From Arabidopsis thaliana (taxonomy: Eukaryota; Streptophyta; Magnoliopsida; Brassicales; Brassicaceae): a stretch of 64,000 bases of DNA. The notes below the pieces were generated by a model. The model saw nothing but the letters and a program-made list of their open reading frames with translations. It was not told the origin of the DNA and did not search any database. The stretch spans positions 7,805,151 to 7,869,150 of the forward strand of contig NC_003071.7 in NCBI RefSeq assembly GCF_000001735.4, written 5' to 3'. The position numbers and the translations under genes are program-made. Positions 37,196 to 47,378 of the stretch are shown here, piece by piece. The first letter of the stretch is position 1. Every line of letters begins with the position of its first letter.

Positions 37196-38387
37196 ATGGC
37201 GTCGAGAGACCAAGTTAAGGCATCGCACATTTTGATTAAGCATCAAGGTTCTCGGAGGAAAGCGTCGTGGAAGGATCCAGAAGGGAAGATTATTCTGACT
37301 ACCACTAGAGAAGCCGCCGTTGAGCAGCTTAAATCGATCCGTGAAGATATTGTCTCCGGCAAGGCGAATTTCGAAGAAGTGGCGACTCGTGTTTCTGACT
37401 GTAGCTCTGCTAAACGCGGCGGTGATCTTGGTTTGTTCTTATCCCTAATCTCTAGATCAGCGAGTTTAGGTTTAGGATGATTGAACTTAGGGTTAGATCT
37501 AGTGGCAATTAAGATTTTAGGAAATGAAGTTAATCTGTATAGTCTCAAGTGATGTTTGTTGAAGGAGTAGAAAGCTTGTTAACTGGATTCTATTGGATCT
37601 AACTCTTTACAGTGAAATTGAGCATAATGATCATAGCTTAGATCATTAGTGATGTTTAGAATCTCACAGTTCTTCCTCGATGTGTTTATAGTCATCACTA
37701 ATGTTTAGAATCTATAGTTTCTAGCTTGATAAATCTTTAGTTGGTGCTCAGAAATTTTACTAATCTCTAGCTTCTATCATCATTAATGTTTAGCTTCTTC
37801 ATATTCCTTAATAAATCTATTCTTGGCTCTCGTTAATCTCACTAATGTCTGTTTAGATAATCACCGATGTTGAGAGTCTAAAGTTTATCTTCCTTGATGA
37901 ATCTATATCGGTGCTCACAAGTCTTACTATTGTCCACTTAGATCAACATCGATGATTAGAAACTAAAGTTTATTCCTTGATGTATCTTTAGTTGGTGCTC
38001 GTAAATCTTACTACTGTTTGCTTAGAGCATAACTATGTTTATAATCTAAAGTGTATTCCTTGATGAATCCATAATCGGTGCTCATAAATCTTACTAATGT
38101 CCACTTAGATCACTACCCATGTTTTCCTCGTGATGATTTATAATTGGTGCTCATCAAGTTTACTAACATCTTCGTAGATCATCTCCCACATAGAGTTTCT
38201 TTCTTGATGAATCTATAATTTGTGCTCATAAATCTTATGTTGATTTGTCCATCCCTGTTCAGGTTCCTTTGGTAGAGGTCAAATGCAGAAACCATTTGAG
38301 GAAGCAACTTACGCGCTCAAGGTTGGAGATATAAGCGACATTGTCGATACAGACAGTGGAGTCCACATCATTAAGAGAACAGCTTGA
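37196..38387 (+). CDS. PIN1AT: PIN1AT, parvulin-type peptidyl-prolyl isomerase (119 aa, 2 exons)
   Basis: Exon 1 (37196-37430) starts [20 protein letters not shown]; exon 2 (38263-38387) ends [11 protein letters not shown], total 119 aa. Parvulin hallmarks are [45 protein letters not shown] and SGVHIIKR. The N-terminal WW domain of animal and fungal Pin1 is absent, as usual in plants. In the family it isomerises phospho-Ser/Thr-Pro bonds; PIN1AT acts on flowering regulators such as SOC1 and AGL24. The intron (832 bp) is filled with a tandem minisatellite. Confidence 0.97.
37668..38245 (+). repeat. Tandem minisatellite (about 70-85 bp unit, 7 degenerate copies) in PIN1AT intron
   Basis: The anchor CTTGATGAATCTATAATTGG and its variants recur near 37726, 37807, 37892, 37977, 38058, 38129 and 38204. 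Each is followed by TGCTCATAAATCTTACTAAT, then a CACTTAGATCA-like phrase and GATGTTTAGAATCTAAAGT. Spacing is 71-85 bases. The array fills most of the intron and ends about 20 bases before the splice acceptor. Confidence 0.88.
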
Positions 38388-38399
38388 CCTTATCTGATC

Positions 38400-39290
38400 T
38401 GATAGAAAATGTATTGAAGGTGCCTGCTTCGTTTCCCTTCTCTTCTTGACCAGAAGAACATAGAAGAAGAAGAATAAGAAGAATTTAATTCAAGGTTATT
38501 GTTATTGTGGTTTTGATTCTGAATCTGTCTACGAATTTGATACAACTCAAACATATGATAAAATCAGACAAGCTATCTCATTTCTTCTTAAAGGCTTCAT
38601 AAGCACTCCCTGTCGTAGACAGTGACTTGTATAATCACATTTCAGTATCTTTGTCATGGTCTTACTGCAACATTCTGGCATCTTGTGTGTTGTCATTTTG
38701 CTCTTAAACTCTTGATAGTCTTTGGCTCTCGTCTCCACTCTTAATATTTGAGAAATCGTTTACTGTTAGGCGTAATTCAATGTTTAAACCAGTTTAGTAG
38801 GTTCTGAGCGGGATGTCTAGGTTTTTGACTTTTCTTAACAACATTTAAGGTTAGAGCCATTTAGCAATTAATCTAAACAGGTTTTTATTTTAAACAAGTC
38901 ATGCAGAACTCCATTGTATGGGATTTAAGGATTCAAATAATTTTCTCTAGAAAATTCGAATAAATCGGTTTATTGGTTTAAATTTTGAGATATATACTGG
39001 TAACTGATTAATTATGTGAAGCCGGTTACACTTTTATTGCTCTTTGTAGTCAATATTTCCAAGTTAATGTTACTTGTTTTCTTGGAGTTTCAACTCTATT
39101 TATACTTATAAAACAACTATTGAAATTTCTAATTAAAGCATCCAAAGATGTTAAAGTAAGATAATTAATGTCATAGTTTCACATTTCATTCCATATAAAT
39201 AATCAAAAGTCTTATTGTTGTTCATCAATCAAAAGCAAATATAACCTTCAGCATATATTTGGCTATACTAAGGTTCTTTTTACTCAATTT
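38400..39290. other. Intergenic region between PIN1AT and the prolamin-like locus
   Basis: No gene is supported. It is AT-rich, with an A/G-rich 3' flank of PIN1AT at 38455-38490. A TATATTT near 39256 precedes the next locus. Confidence 0.5.
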
Positions 39291-39296
39291 CTCATT

Positions 39297-39665
39297 ATGT
39301 CTATAAAAAATATGCTTTCACTCCTAGCGGTTCTATGCATCATCGTTTCTGTAAATGCTTAGATGCCTCAGTTTCCGGCTCCATTTCCTTTTTCATTTCT
39401 ATTCGAACCGATTCCTGGTATGTCAGGATTACCTGACATAACAAAATGTTGGTCATCCGTGATGGATATTCCTGGATGCATTGTAGAGGTTTCTCAATCT
39501 ATTTTCACTGGAAAATTCGGCAATTTAGGTCCATCTTGTTGTAAAGCATTGTTGGACGCTGAAGTCAATTCCATGCCGAAAATTCCATTCATTCTGTTTT
39601 TCCCTCCGATGCTAAAGGAACAATGCTCAAGAATTGTGGGTGCAACTCCTCCTATACCAAAATAG
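39297..39665 (+). pseudogene. ECA1/prolamin-like cysteine-rich secreted peptide, interrupted after signal peptide
   Basis: From ATG 39297 the frame encodes a 21-residue signal-peptide-like stretch (MSIKNMLSLLAVLCIIVSVNA), described here by its hydrophobic core LSLLAVLCIIVS, then TAG at 39360-39362. The same frame continues with ATG and 100 codons of a Pro/Phe-rich start (MPQFPAPFPFSF) and a domain with TKCWSS, IPGCIVEV, GPSCCKALL and KEQCSRI. The cysteine pattern (C, C, CC, C) and ITKCW/GCI motifs fit the plant ECA1-like prolamin-like family (DUF1278), secreted reproductive peptides of largely unknown function. The lone stop sits exactly at the expected cleavage site, so this is either a young pseudogene or depends on read-through. 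Confidence 0.75.
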
Positions 39666-40440
39666 AGTTTTAGCTTAGTTTTAAAAATCTATGATTTTTT
39701 TCTTTTCAACTTATTTATTGAAATTGTAGCTTACTCTACATGTTATACTCCAAAAAGAAAAAAACGATGATACAATAATAACATAGTTGTATTTGGGTTC
39801 AATACTTACTCATTTTTCAATTATAATGAATAACACCTTGAAACATTAACTCCGTAATTAATTTAGTCTTGCAATTTTTCATAAATTGTTTATATATGTC
39901 GTAACACAAAATTTGCGAACGGTTAATAACTTTACTAGATAAAACCTCTCTAAATAGGTAGATGTGAAAAATAAATAAATTTTTGTTTTAATAAATTTTT
40001 CAAATGATAATCTATATATATTTTATTTAATATATATTTTCTAAAACCAAATTTCAATCTTACCTTTTCTAAAACCATATTGTTAAAAACTAAAGAAAAA
40101 GTTGGACCAAGCAAAGCCTCTCGGTAAATGTGGTAAATAAATAGAACGATATAACTGAGAAGAAGAAAATAAAACAAAATTAAGAAAATAAAAAGATAAA
40201 CATATTTAAGTTACAATATTTAAAAATATTAAAACACTTCTTTTTAAGAACAAAATGGGGAATTTTATTTATGTTTTGAATAGATCAACAATTATTAATA
40301 GAATGAGTTTAGTTTAATATATTAAATATAAAAAATTGAATATATAAACAATTGTTTTATGTATATATTTTTTTTTTGATAGGGTTAAGGATTTTTTTCT
40401 ATTTTTGTTTTTAAATGTAATAAAATTTGAAACACATGTA

Positions 40441-40489
40441 AATATCGTATTAGTAAATACCGACCAAAAAAAATATTGTATTAGTAAAT
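40441..40489 (+). mobile_element. Minimal poly(A)-tailed retroinsertion
   Basis: AATATCGTATTAGTAAAT (40441-40458) and AATATTGTATTAGTAAAT (40472-40489) form an 18-base duplication with one mismatch. They enclose only ACCGACC plus A6, on the plus strand. This is a target-site duplication around a few bases of body and a poly(A) end. Confidence 0.65.
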
Positions 40490-40772
40490 TTGACACATAT
40501 CGCAATTTTTGTGAGCTAACAATTTTAAAAATCAAATAAGATGACGAACAAAGCTCTGGTTTAAACTTTCTCCCATCAATTTTTTCATTAAACCAAATTT
40601 AACCAATTATTTGGCCTAATAACTGCGTCTACGTTATTAAGAATAAGAACTTATTTTGTGTTTCAGTAGAAAACACACTCGTTCACAAAATGCCTAGTAA
40701 GAGTAAAGGACGATCACCGCCACCAAGTGTGTTTCTCGGATAAACACATGGAATCCAGCCATTACTTAAACG

Positions 40773-40780
40773 ACACGTGT
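40773..40780. promoter_or_regulatory. ABRE/G-box in HIS1-3 promoter
   Basis: Palindromic ACACGTGT lies 165 bases before the HIS1-3 start and about 90 bases before a TATAAATA at 40870-40877. ACGT-core elements bind bZIP factors of abscisic-acid signalling, matching the known drought and ABA induction of this histone gene. Confidence 0.7.
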
Positions 40781-40944
40781 ACGCTCATGATTTATTAATG
40801 CACACGTAATCGATCCTCTGACAAAAACCATAACGAATACAGAAAACACACGAATACACTTCCCTGCGCTATAAATAAGCTAGCACGAAAAAATTTAACA
40901 GATAGAGACAAGACAAGCAAAGCAACACTTTCACTAATCCTCTA

Positions 40945-41520
40945 ATGGCAGAAGACAAGATCTTAAAGAAGACTCCGGCGGCGAAGAAGCCGCGAAAACC
41001 GAAAACCACCACTCATCCTCCATACTTTCAGGTGAGGTTCTAACTTTTTCTTTTGAGTTCCTATCTATTAAACTTAGTTTTTTCGTTTTGGTTTTTGATG
41101 AAGATGATAAAAGAGGCTTTGATGGTCCTGAAAGAGAAGAACGGATCAAGCCCTTATGCTATAGCTAAGAAGATAGAGGAGAAACACAAGTCTTTACTTC
41201 CAGAGAGTTTCCGTAAAACACTTTCTCTACAGCTTAAAAACTCTGTTGCTAAAGGTAAGCTCGTGAAGATCAGAGCCTCTTACAAGCTCTCAGATACCAC
41301 CAAGATGATAACGAGGCAGCAGGACAAGAAGAATAAGAAGAATATGAAGCAAGAAGATAAAGAGATCACAAAGAGGACTAGGTCTTCTTCGACAAGGCCT
41401 AAGAAGACTGTGTCTGTGAACAAACAAGAAAAGAAGAGGAAAGTGAAGAAGGCGAGACAGCCTAAGTCTATCAAATCTTCAGTTGGTAAGAAGAAGGCCA
41501 TGAAAGCTTCCGCTGCTTGA
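40945..41520 (+). CDS. HIS1-3: HIS1-3, stress-inducible linker histone H1 variant (167 aa, 2 exons)
   Basis: Exon 1 (40945-41031) encodes a short Lys/Pro-rich head MAEDKILKKTPAAKKPRKPK and the start of the globular domain; exon 2 (41104-41520) gives the rest, 167 aa. The winged-helix H15 domain is at about residues 23-95: HPPYFQMIKEALMVLKEKNG, SSPYAIAKKIEE, FRKTLSLQLKNSVAKGKLVK. The basic tail is short and Lys-rich, without the SPKK-rich long tail of main H1s. In the family this divergent variant is induced by drought and shade, resides in guard cells and competes with main H1s. The intron is only 72 bp. Confidence 0.97.
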
Positions 41521-41529
41521 TCACTGAGG

Positions 41530-43240
41530 AGGAGGAGAAGAAGATGGAACTGTGTGTGAATATGAAGAATAAGGTTTTTTGTTGTCTCTGTAAATGGATG
41601 ATGACTTTGTTTTGGTTTGGTGTGGTCTCTTTTGGGTGTAAGAGTAAAGAGTCTTCGGATGTATAACCAGTACTACCATGTAATATACTCTAAATAGATA
41701 GATTTTTACTTGGGTTGATATCTATTATTTGTTCAAAGAATCGAAGAAACGAAGGCGAAACAAATTCGAGTAATTATTTCTAGTTGGGGGTTGGTTAACT
41801 AAATGCTAATTATGTATTTTATCTAAGTCGTTGAATTGAAAAGAAAAAACGCCTAATACTTATGTATGACTAAGATGGGGCCTAAAGACTTTTGAAACGG
41901 CCCAAGTTAGTGATTACACGGAGCCCATACAGATGTTTTAACAAAACATATTGGTTCATATGTAATCGTTAGTACAAACACTACAACTCTTCGCGTGTAA
42001 ACCAACATCTCTATATGGTTTAGTAATGAATACAAAAATAGATACTTTTCAGTTTTATTCATTTGAGCTAAGAGAGTAAAAAATTCTATGTATTTGGTTT
42101 GCTTGGAGCTATAAAGTTTATCATGATGTCTTTGAGTTCAAAATATTTGTGACATTCAACTAGATTATCAATGTTTCGTAAGCCAGTACCTAAAAGTAGC
42201 GAATACAATTAGACACAGTTGTAAACGATCCGTTACTTAGGTAGTCGAAATATGCACAGTTAGATAACGGTTTCAGTCTTTGTAACTTACCTTGAGGATC
42301 AAACAGCGCTCCTCCTTAGAGCATCATTAGCTCCTCCTTTCGGTCAATCAACATCTTCTCAAGACCAATGCCTTTGAAATATAGTGCCTACCAATGCATT
42401 GAAGACATTCTTTAAAGCGTAAATATAATGTAGTCTAGCTCAAAGAGTAAAATAGAGAGTTTGGAGCAACTAAAGTTTGCGGAACTATATATATACTAAG
42501 GAAGGTGTCCTCGTTTTAAGCGGATGTTTGCGAGTTTGTTTTGGAGAGATTACTGAATGATCTGAAATATAACCGATGCACGCAGCTAACATAATCTTTA
42601 ATTTTGATAGTTCACTTTTTGAGTTTTTGTTTACAATACATGGGTTTTCTTTATTTTTGTTAGTTTGGTATTGATATTCCCACAATTTGAAAAGATTGCA
42701 TGAGATTTGAGAACCAACATCTAACATTTATAATATAATAAAATTTCCAAGTGAATCAAGATTAAAAAAAGATTCATATGAGATAAAATAAAGTTTTAAA
42801 TTGAAGACTCTTGCTCCCAAAGTCTCGTTGGTATTGTGGACGACAAAGCATGCCCAACGGAGCCCCGTTGTGCACACCGCACGCTCGACATCTCCTTGCC
42901 CCACAACAATGATTTCTTATTCTGATTTCTAACTATACTTAATTAATGGCCCCTTAAATCATCTCTATAAAACTAACTATAATTAAAAAATTTAGAAAAC
43001 CTCACAATTCATACCCTCATAACGTAACAATAACTCTGACCTAGTCACTCAAACTCGAATATAAATAGTACGTAACGTAATATAGATTTATATCCTCACT
43101 CATTCACAACCCTAACACATTCTTTTCATAAAACTAGACATGGCTAAACCATATGTTTAATTTTCTTTATTAGTTATATTGTTAATATTTTCATATAAGT
43201 GTAAGTAAACGTACCAACAAATCTCACATGCCATCTATGT
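41530..43240. other. Intergenic region between HIS1-3 and VND1
   Basis: No gene is supported. GGCCC and AGCCCA elements occur near 41900-41930. A GC-rich island at 42826-42910 stands out from the AT-rich background but gives no recognisable protein in any frame. Confidence 0.5.
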
Positions 43241-43248
43241 AGTTTCAT

Positions 43249-45153
43249 TCAATTATCAAATACGCAAATCCCAATATCATAATCCGAGTTTGTACTCAAG
43301 AATTCACTGACGAACCTGTTTTCTTCTTCTCTTTCGCTCAAAAACATTGACGAATCCATCTCCACATCATTGTTGTTTTTATCTTCATTAACTATATGAT
43401 GACCTGCGAAACTTGAAGTTCCATTGTCTTCTTGGCTCATAAGTTGTGAAGCAACAAACTTGTCTAACTCTCTCCAATTTCCCGTCATCATTACTTGCTT
43501 TTTCTTCTTCCTTCTATCCTCTCCTCTTATGAATGACTCGAAGCTTTCTTCATCCGCTAATGGGAGTTTATAGTTGTAATTGTTATCCATTGATGTTATG
43601 GACATCGAGCTTGAAGGTCTTTTCATCAGCGGGAGAGAAGGGCTTTGGAGTTGTGGGAGCTGAATGAATTGATTCGATTGTATATAGTTTATACCATCAA
43701 CCATTCCTTCTAGTTCTTGCTTACACATCAAACCTTTCCCAAAAATGTTATGTTGCTGCTTAGATATGTAATCAATGGGGTCCATAACCGAGTTAACTCC
43801 ATTCGGTGCAACTTCATCGTAAAAGTAACTTGAGCTCCAAGTTTCCGTGTTCTTGGCTTGCCCTGTAGCTCTTTTTTTGAATGCTCTACAAACCACCCAT
43901 CCTTCTTCCTAAAACACATATATGCACAAAAATGATCATAAGAAGACATGACATGTAAATAGAATCTTTGGCTTGAATTGATGTTTCAAAAATTGGTAAA
44001 GAATCATATAATACATAAGGCCAATGCAAACAAAAAGATGGAGAAAAGGCAGTTAGATTTTAGTGAAACACACATAAGGACATGCTTGAAAAGTGTGAGA
44101 CCAAAAATAAGAAAGCTAGTGAAATGTATAGGTACATACTCATGCAATCTAATAGAGTTTCACTTTTGAACTTTATTGACTTTAAGATATTGAAAAAACA
44201 AGCACAACTATAATCATAAACAATATATACTACAAACATATATAGATCATTTTCTATAGAGGAAATTGCTAGCGTACAAATATATATGCGAAAGATTACT
44301 ACAAAAGGGATTAAATAATTTATAATTGTTATAAACGAGACAAAAGTTTACATGTTTACTACTTCAAAAGGAAATGTGATTGAACTTTTCTGTTTTTGGT
44401 TAGTGGAAAACTGTAAAATTCTGCAATGGTCAAAATATTTATAATAAAAATTGACGTGAGACTGAAATTTGATACTAGTTTAGGAGAGACTTTTACTTTC
44501 TTTTTTCTGATTGAATATAAGTATTAATGGACTTTCACCTAAAAGTTAGCATGTGCCTCACGAAAGAGCCCAAGAGACAAGAAGCCCTAATTAAAACAAA
44601 AATGTTTTGTCCCCACCAAAGTAGAAACACAAGTACCTGGGGCGGTGCATTCTCATCTGACTCGAGCCGGTACTCATGCATGATCCAATCGGATTTCTTG
44701 CCATTAGGTGCACGTCCTTTGTAGAACACAAGTGTTTTCCTCATACCAATTAGTTTTGTTTTGTCGTAAACAGCTTTGTCTCTTCCCGTGGCTTTCCAAA
44801 ATCCAGCCATGGTCGCTCTATTAGTTCTTGTCCCCGTTGGATATTTCTTGTCCTTGTGACTAAAAAAATACCATTCATTTTGTTCCTCATAACCGATTCG
44901 ACATTGTTCTGTAACATTTAAAATTTAAGGTGATAATCAATAAAACCTTAACCAAAGTAAAATATCTCACGGTGTTCGGTAAGTAACCTTGTAGATCCCA
45001 TGGTTCTATTCTGTAGAGATCGATGTCTCTGATGACGTCGAGATCAATCTTTTGCGATGCGATTTTCTTCCTTAGATAGTACCCGACAAGCTCTTCGTCC
45101 GTCGGATGGAACCTAAATCCTGGAGGAACGCTACAAGATTCCATTGGCTCCAT
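43249..45153 (-). CDS. VND1: VND1 (ANAC037), NAC-domain vascular transcription factor (365 aa, 3 exons)
   Basis: Minus-strand exons 45153-44988, 44908-44637 and 43908-43249 join in frame to 365 aa. The NAC domain occupies about residues 8-160 with subdomains [63 protein letters not shown] and [11 protein letters not shown], then [12 protein letters not shown]. The C-terminal activation region is Ser/Asn/acidic-rich and ends [12 protein letters not shown] factors act in the nucleus as master switches of xylem vessel differentiation. The leader probably has a 1.1 kb intron (46267 to 45159; AAG/GTAAAC to GTGTAG), inferred from splice signals. A TATA-like CTTTATATTC on the minus strand near 46458-46467 is a plausible core promoter. 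Confidence 0.96.
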
Positions 45154-46479
45154 TATTTCTACACCAACAAAATGAAACACCAAAATGAACAATAATATAA
45201 ATATACATGTACGGAAATATTCTCTTATTTTCGTCTATACTTATATATAATTTTTGAGATCACAACATATGATTTCAGAAGATCTCAAATGATAACATGG
45301 GATAGTGGAAGGCGACATATTAGAGCTATAATGAAAAACATAAGCTAAATTTTGTGAAGACAAATAAGAAGAATAAGAAGAAAAATATATAATTATCATT
45401 CATAGAGTGCTATCTAACAAAATCATTTATAAAGTACTCGAGAGATAGTTGACAAAATGTTATGAGATATAAGCATATATAAAACTCATTTCGTGGTGAA
45501 TTCCCACTTGCTCACCATTTAAACTCTCTCATAACATGCATAATTATGATCAATAAGTTACATATTTTTATTAATTTATATACATGCATACATACGTAAA
45601 ATGATATTTACATGTATGAAATTTAGGTTTTGAGTTGAAGAAATCAAGATGAGATGCGATCATAACAAACGGACATGGGGAGTTATAATGATGCTGTTCT
45701 GTTGTACATTAATGTTAGTAAATGGCGGCAATGATCATCAAGAACGGCGTTCTTCTCAAAACTCTTTTTTTTTCTTTTTTTTTAAATTGAAATCAATTTA
45801 TTATAATCATAAATATACTAAAGGCTAGGATAACCCTAGCAGTATACAAACAAAAAAAGCTTGTTCATCCAAAAAATATATCTATATAGGGGACGATGCA
45901 AACCTAGAGATTCATAAAACCCCATGTTTAATTTCTTTGTTATGACATAACGACAGAAGATTTACACTGATTTTGACGTTCCTGATCTTTAAACATTTTT
46001 CAAAGATGAATCCAGAATCGATTTAACGTTTGATCTCAATATGTAGGAAAAGCTACATACATATATTAACCAGCAAAAATATATATTTTTTTTAAAAACA
46101 TGATCAAAAAAGAGAAATTAGTGATGCTCAAAAGTTACAAATGATCCATACTCGAAGTCCAGAGAACACACATACGTAACAAAAAGAAAAAATAGCACAC
46201 ACATACGTATAAGTAAGTATTATACTAATATGTGCTTGAAATCCCTTTGTTGATATATTAAGTTTACCTTGTAAATCTTCGCAGCCGAATATATAATTAT
46301 AATTGATCGAGTATGTGACGGAAACAAAAAGAAAACCTAGGAAGATCAATGGTGGTGACTGGTGAGAACAACTTAATTAGAAAGAAGAGAGAAGTGGTGA
46401 AGAGAGGAAGAAGAAGAAAGAAGACGAATTAATGAGAAAGACGATCCCATTTGGTGAATATAAAGGTGAGGAGGAGAGA

Positions 46480-46907
46480 GTGTGGACCGTTCCATTGCGC
46501 GTGGCCTTCAGTACCATGTCCCCATTCATTCATTCACGTCACTCTCCTCTTGGCTTTTATTGTTTTTAATCTTTCCCGGTTTTATATATTTATTCACTCT
46601 CAATTTTATTGTTTTTGTTACACACGCTAGCTGTAAATATTTATGAATTAATCTAAAATTCTCACAGTATTCAAAAATAATAATAACAATATTTCTACAC
46701 TAAATATGGGATTCGACTTTTAAAAATTATTAATTATTACCGATTAATGGAAGCAAGCCTTTCAGATATTTTCGCGGTGTGCAAATAGAATTATTGTGAT
46801 TTGGTAAAGATTTAAAATATATTTACAAGAATAAGGTATTGTATAAGTTTTTCATTAATCATAGTTTGTATTTGTAGATGGTGTGGGCTTATGTAGCTTT
46901 TAAATGA

Positions 46908-46943
<36 letters not shown>

Positions 46944-47370
46944 GCAAACCGCTTTTAAATGATCTTTGATTGACAAATAAGCTAAAAACTTTTTTTCTAA
47001 TTATGTAGTTTAAAGGTAATTATGTGAAAGGTATTCAATTTTAAAACATATGGTCTAGTTTAACTTTCTTGTAATTATGTCAAAGGGATTTAATTTTAAA
47101 TAACTTTCTTGAATTTTTTTTTATAATTATCTGAAAAAGATAAATGTTAAAAGATGCAGATTTTAATGAAATAAGTGGTTACAAGCAAAAATATTCAAAT
47201 CTAATAATAAAAAGATAAAGAATAACCCTAATAACGTTTATGTCACAAAGTTATGAAAAACCCTTCTTCCTTCGATAAAATCACGTCGTCCACTTTGGTT
47301 TAAGTATGCTAGAGGCTAGAGAGAGTGATAACAAATATCAAAAAACAACGAAAAAAGTGAGAGACTTTAG
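46480..47370. other. Intergenic region upstream of VND1
   Basis: VND1 promoter side, then AT-rich DNA containing a 30-base T run inside a target-site duplication (46896-46967). No gene is supported. Confidence 0.5.
46896..46967 (-). mobile_element. Minimal poly(A)-tailed retroinsertion, clearest example
   Basis: GCTTTTAAATGATCTTT occurs at 46896-46912 and identically at 46951-46967. Between them are about 30 T residues and GGCAAACC only. Read on the minus strand this is GGTTTGCC, a pure poly(A) and perfect 14-17 bp flanking duplications (the last Ts are ambiguous). Long homogeneous A run and perfect duplication point to a recent event. Confidence 0.8.
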
Positions 47371-47378
47371 AAAAGGTA

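Larger units (their letters stand above)
39670..40860. other. Intergenic region before HIS1-3
   Basis: AT-rich, with no supported gene. It contains a minimal poly(A) insertion (40441-40489) and, from about 40680, the HIS1-3 promoter. Confidence 0.55.

Noticed and set aside
39363-39665. Prolamin-like peptide as a normal gene starting at ATG 39363
   Set aside because: It would lack the signal peptide that the family needs, and that signal peptide is encoded in the same frame just upstream of the stop.
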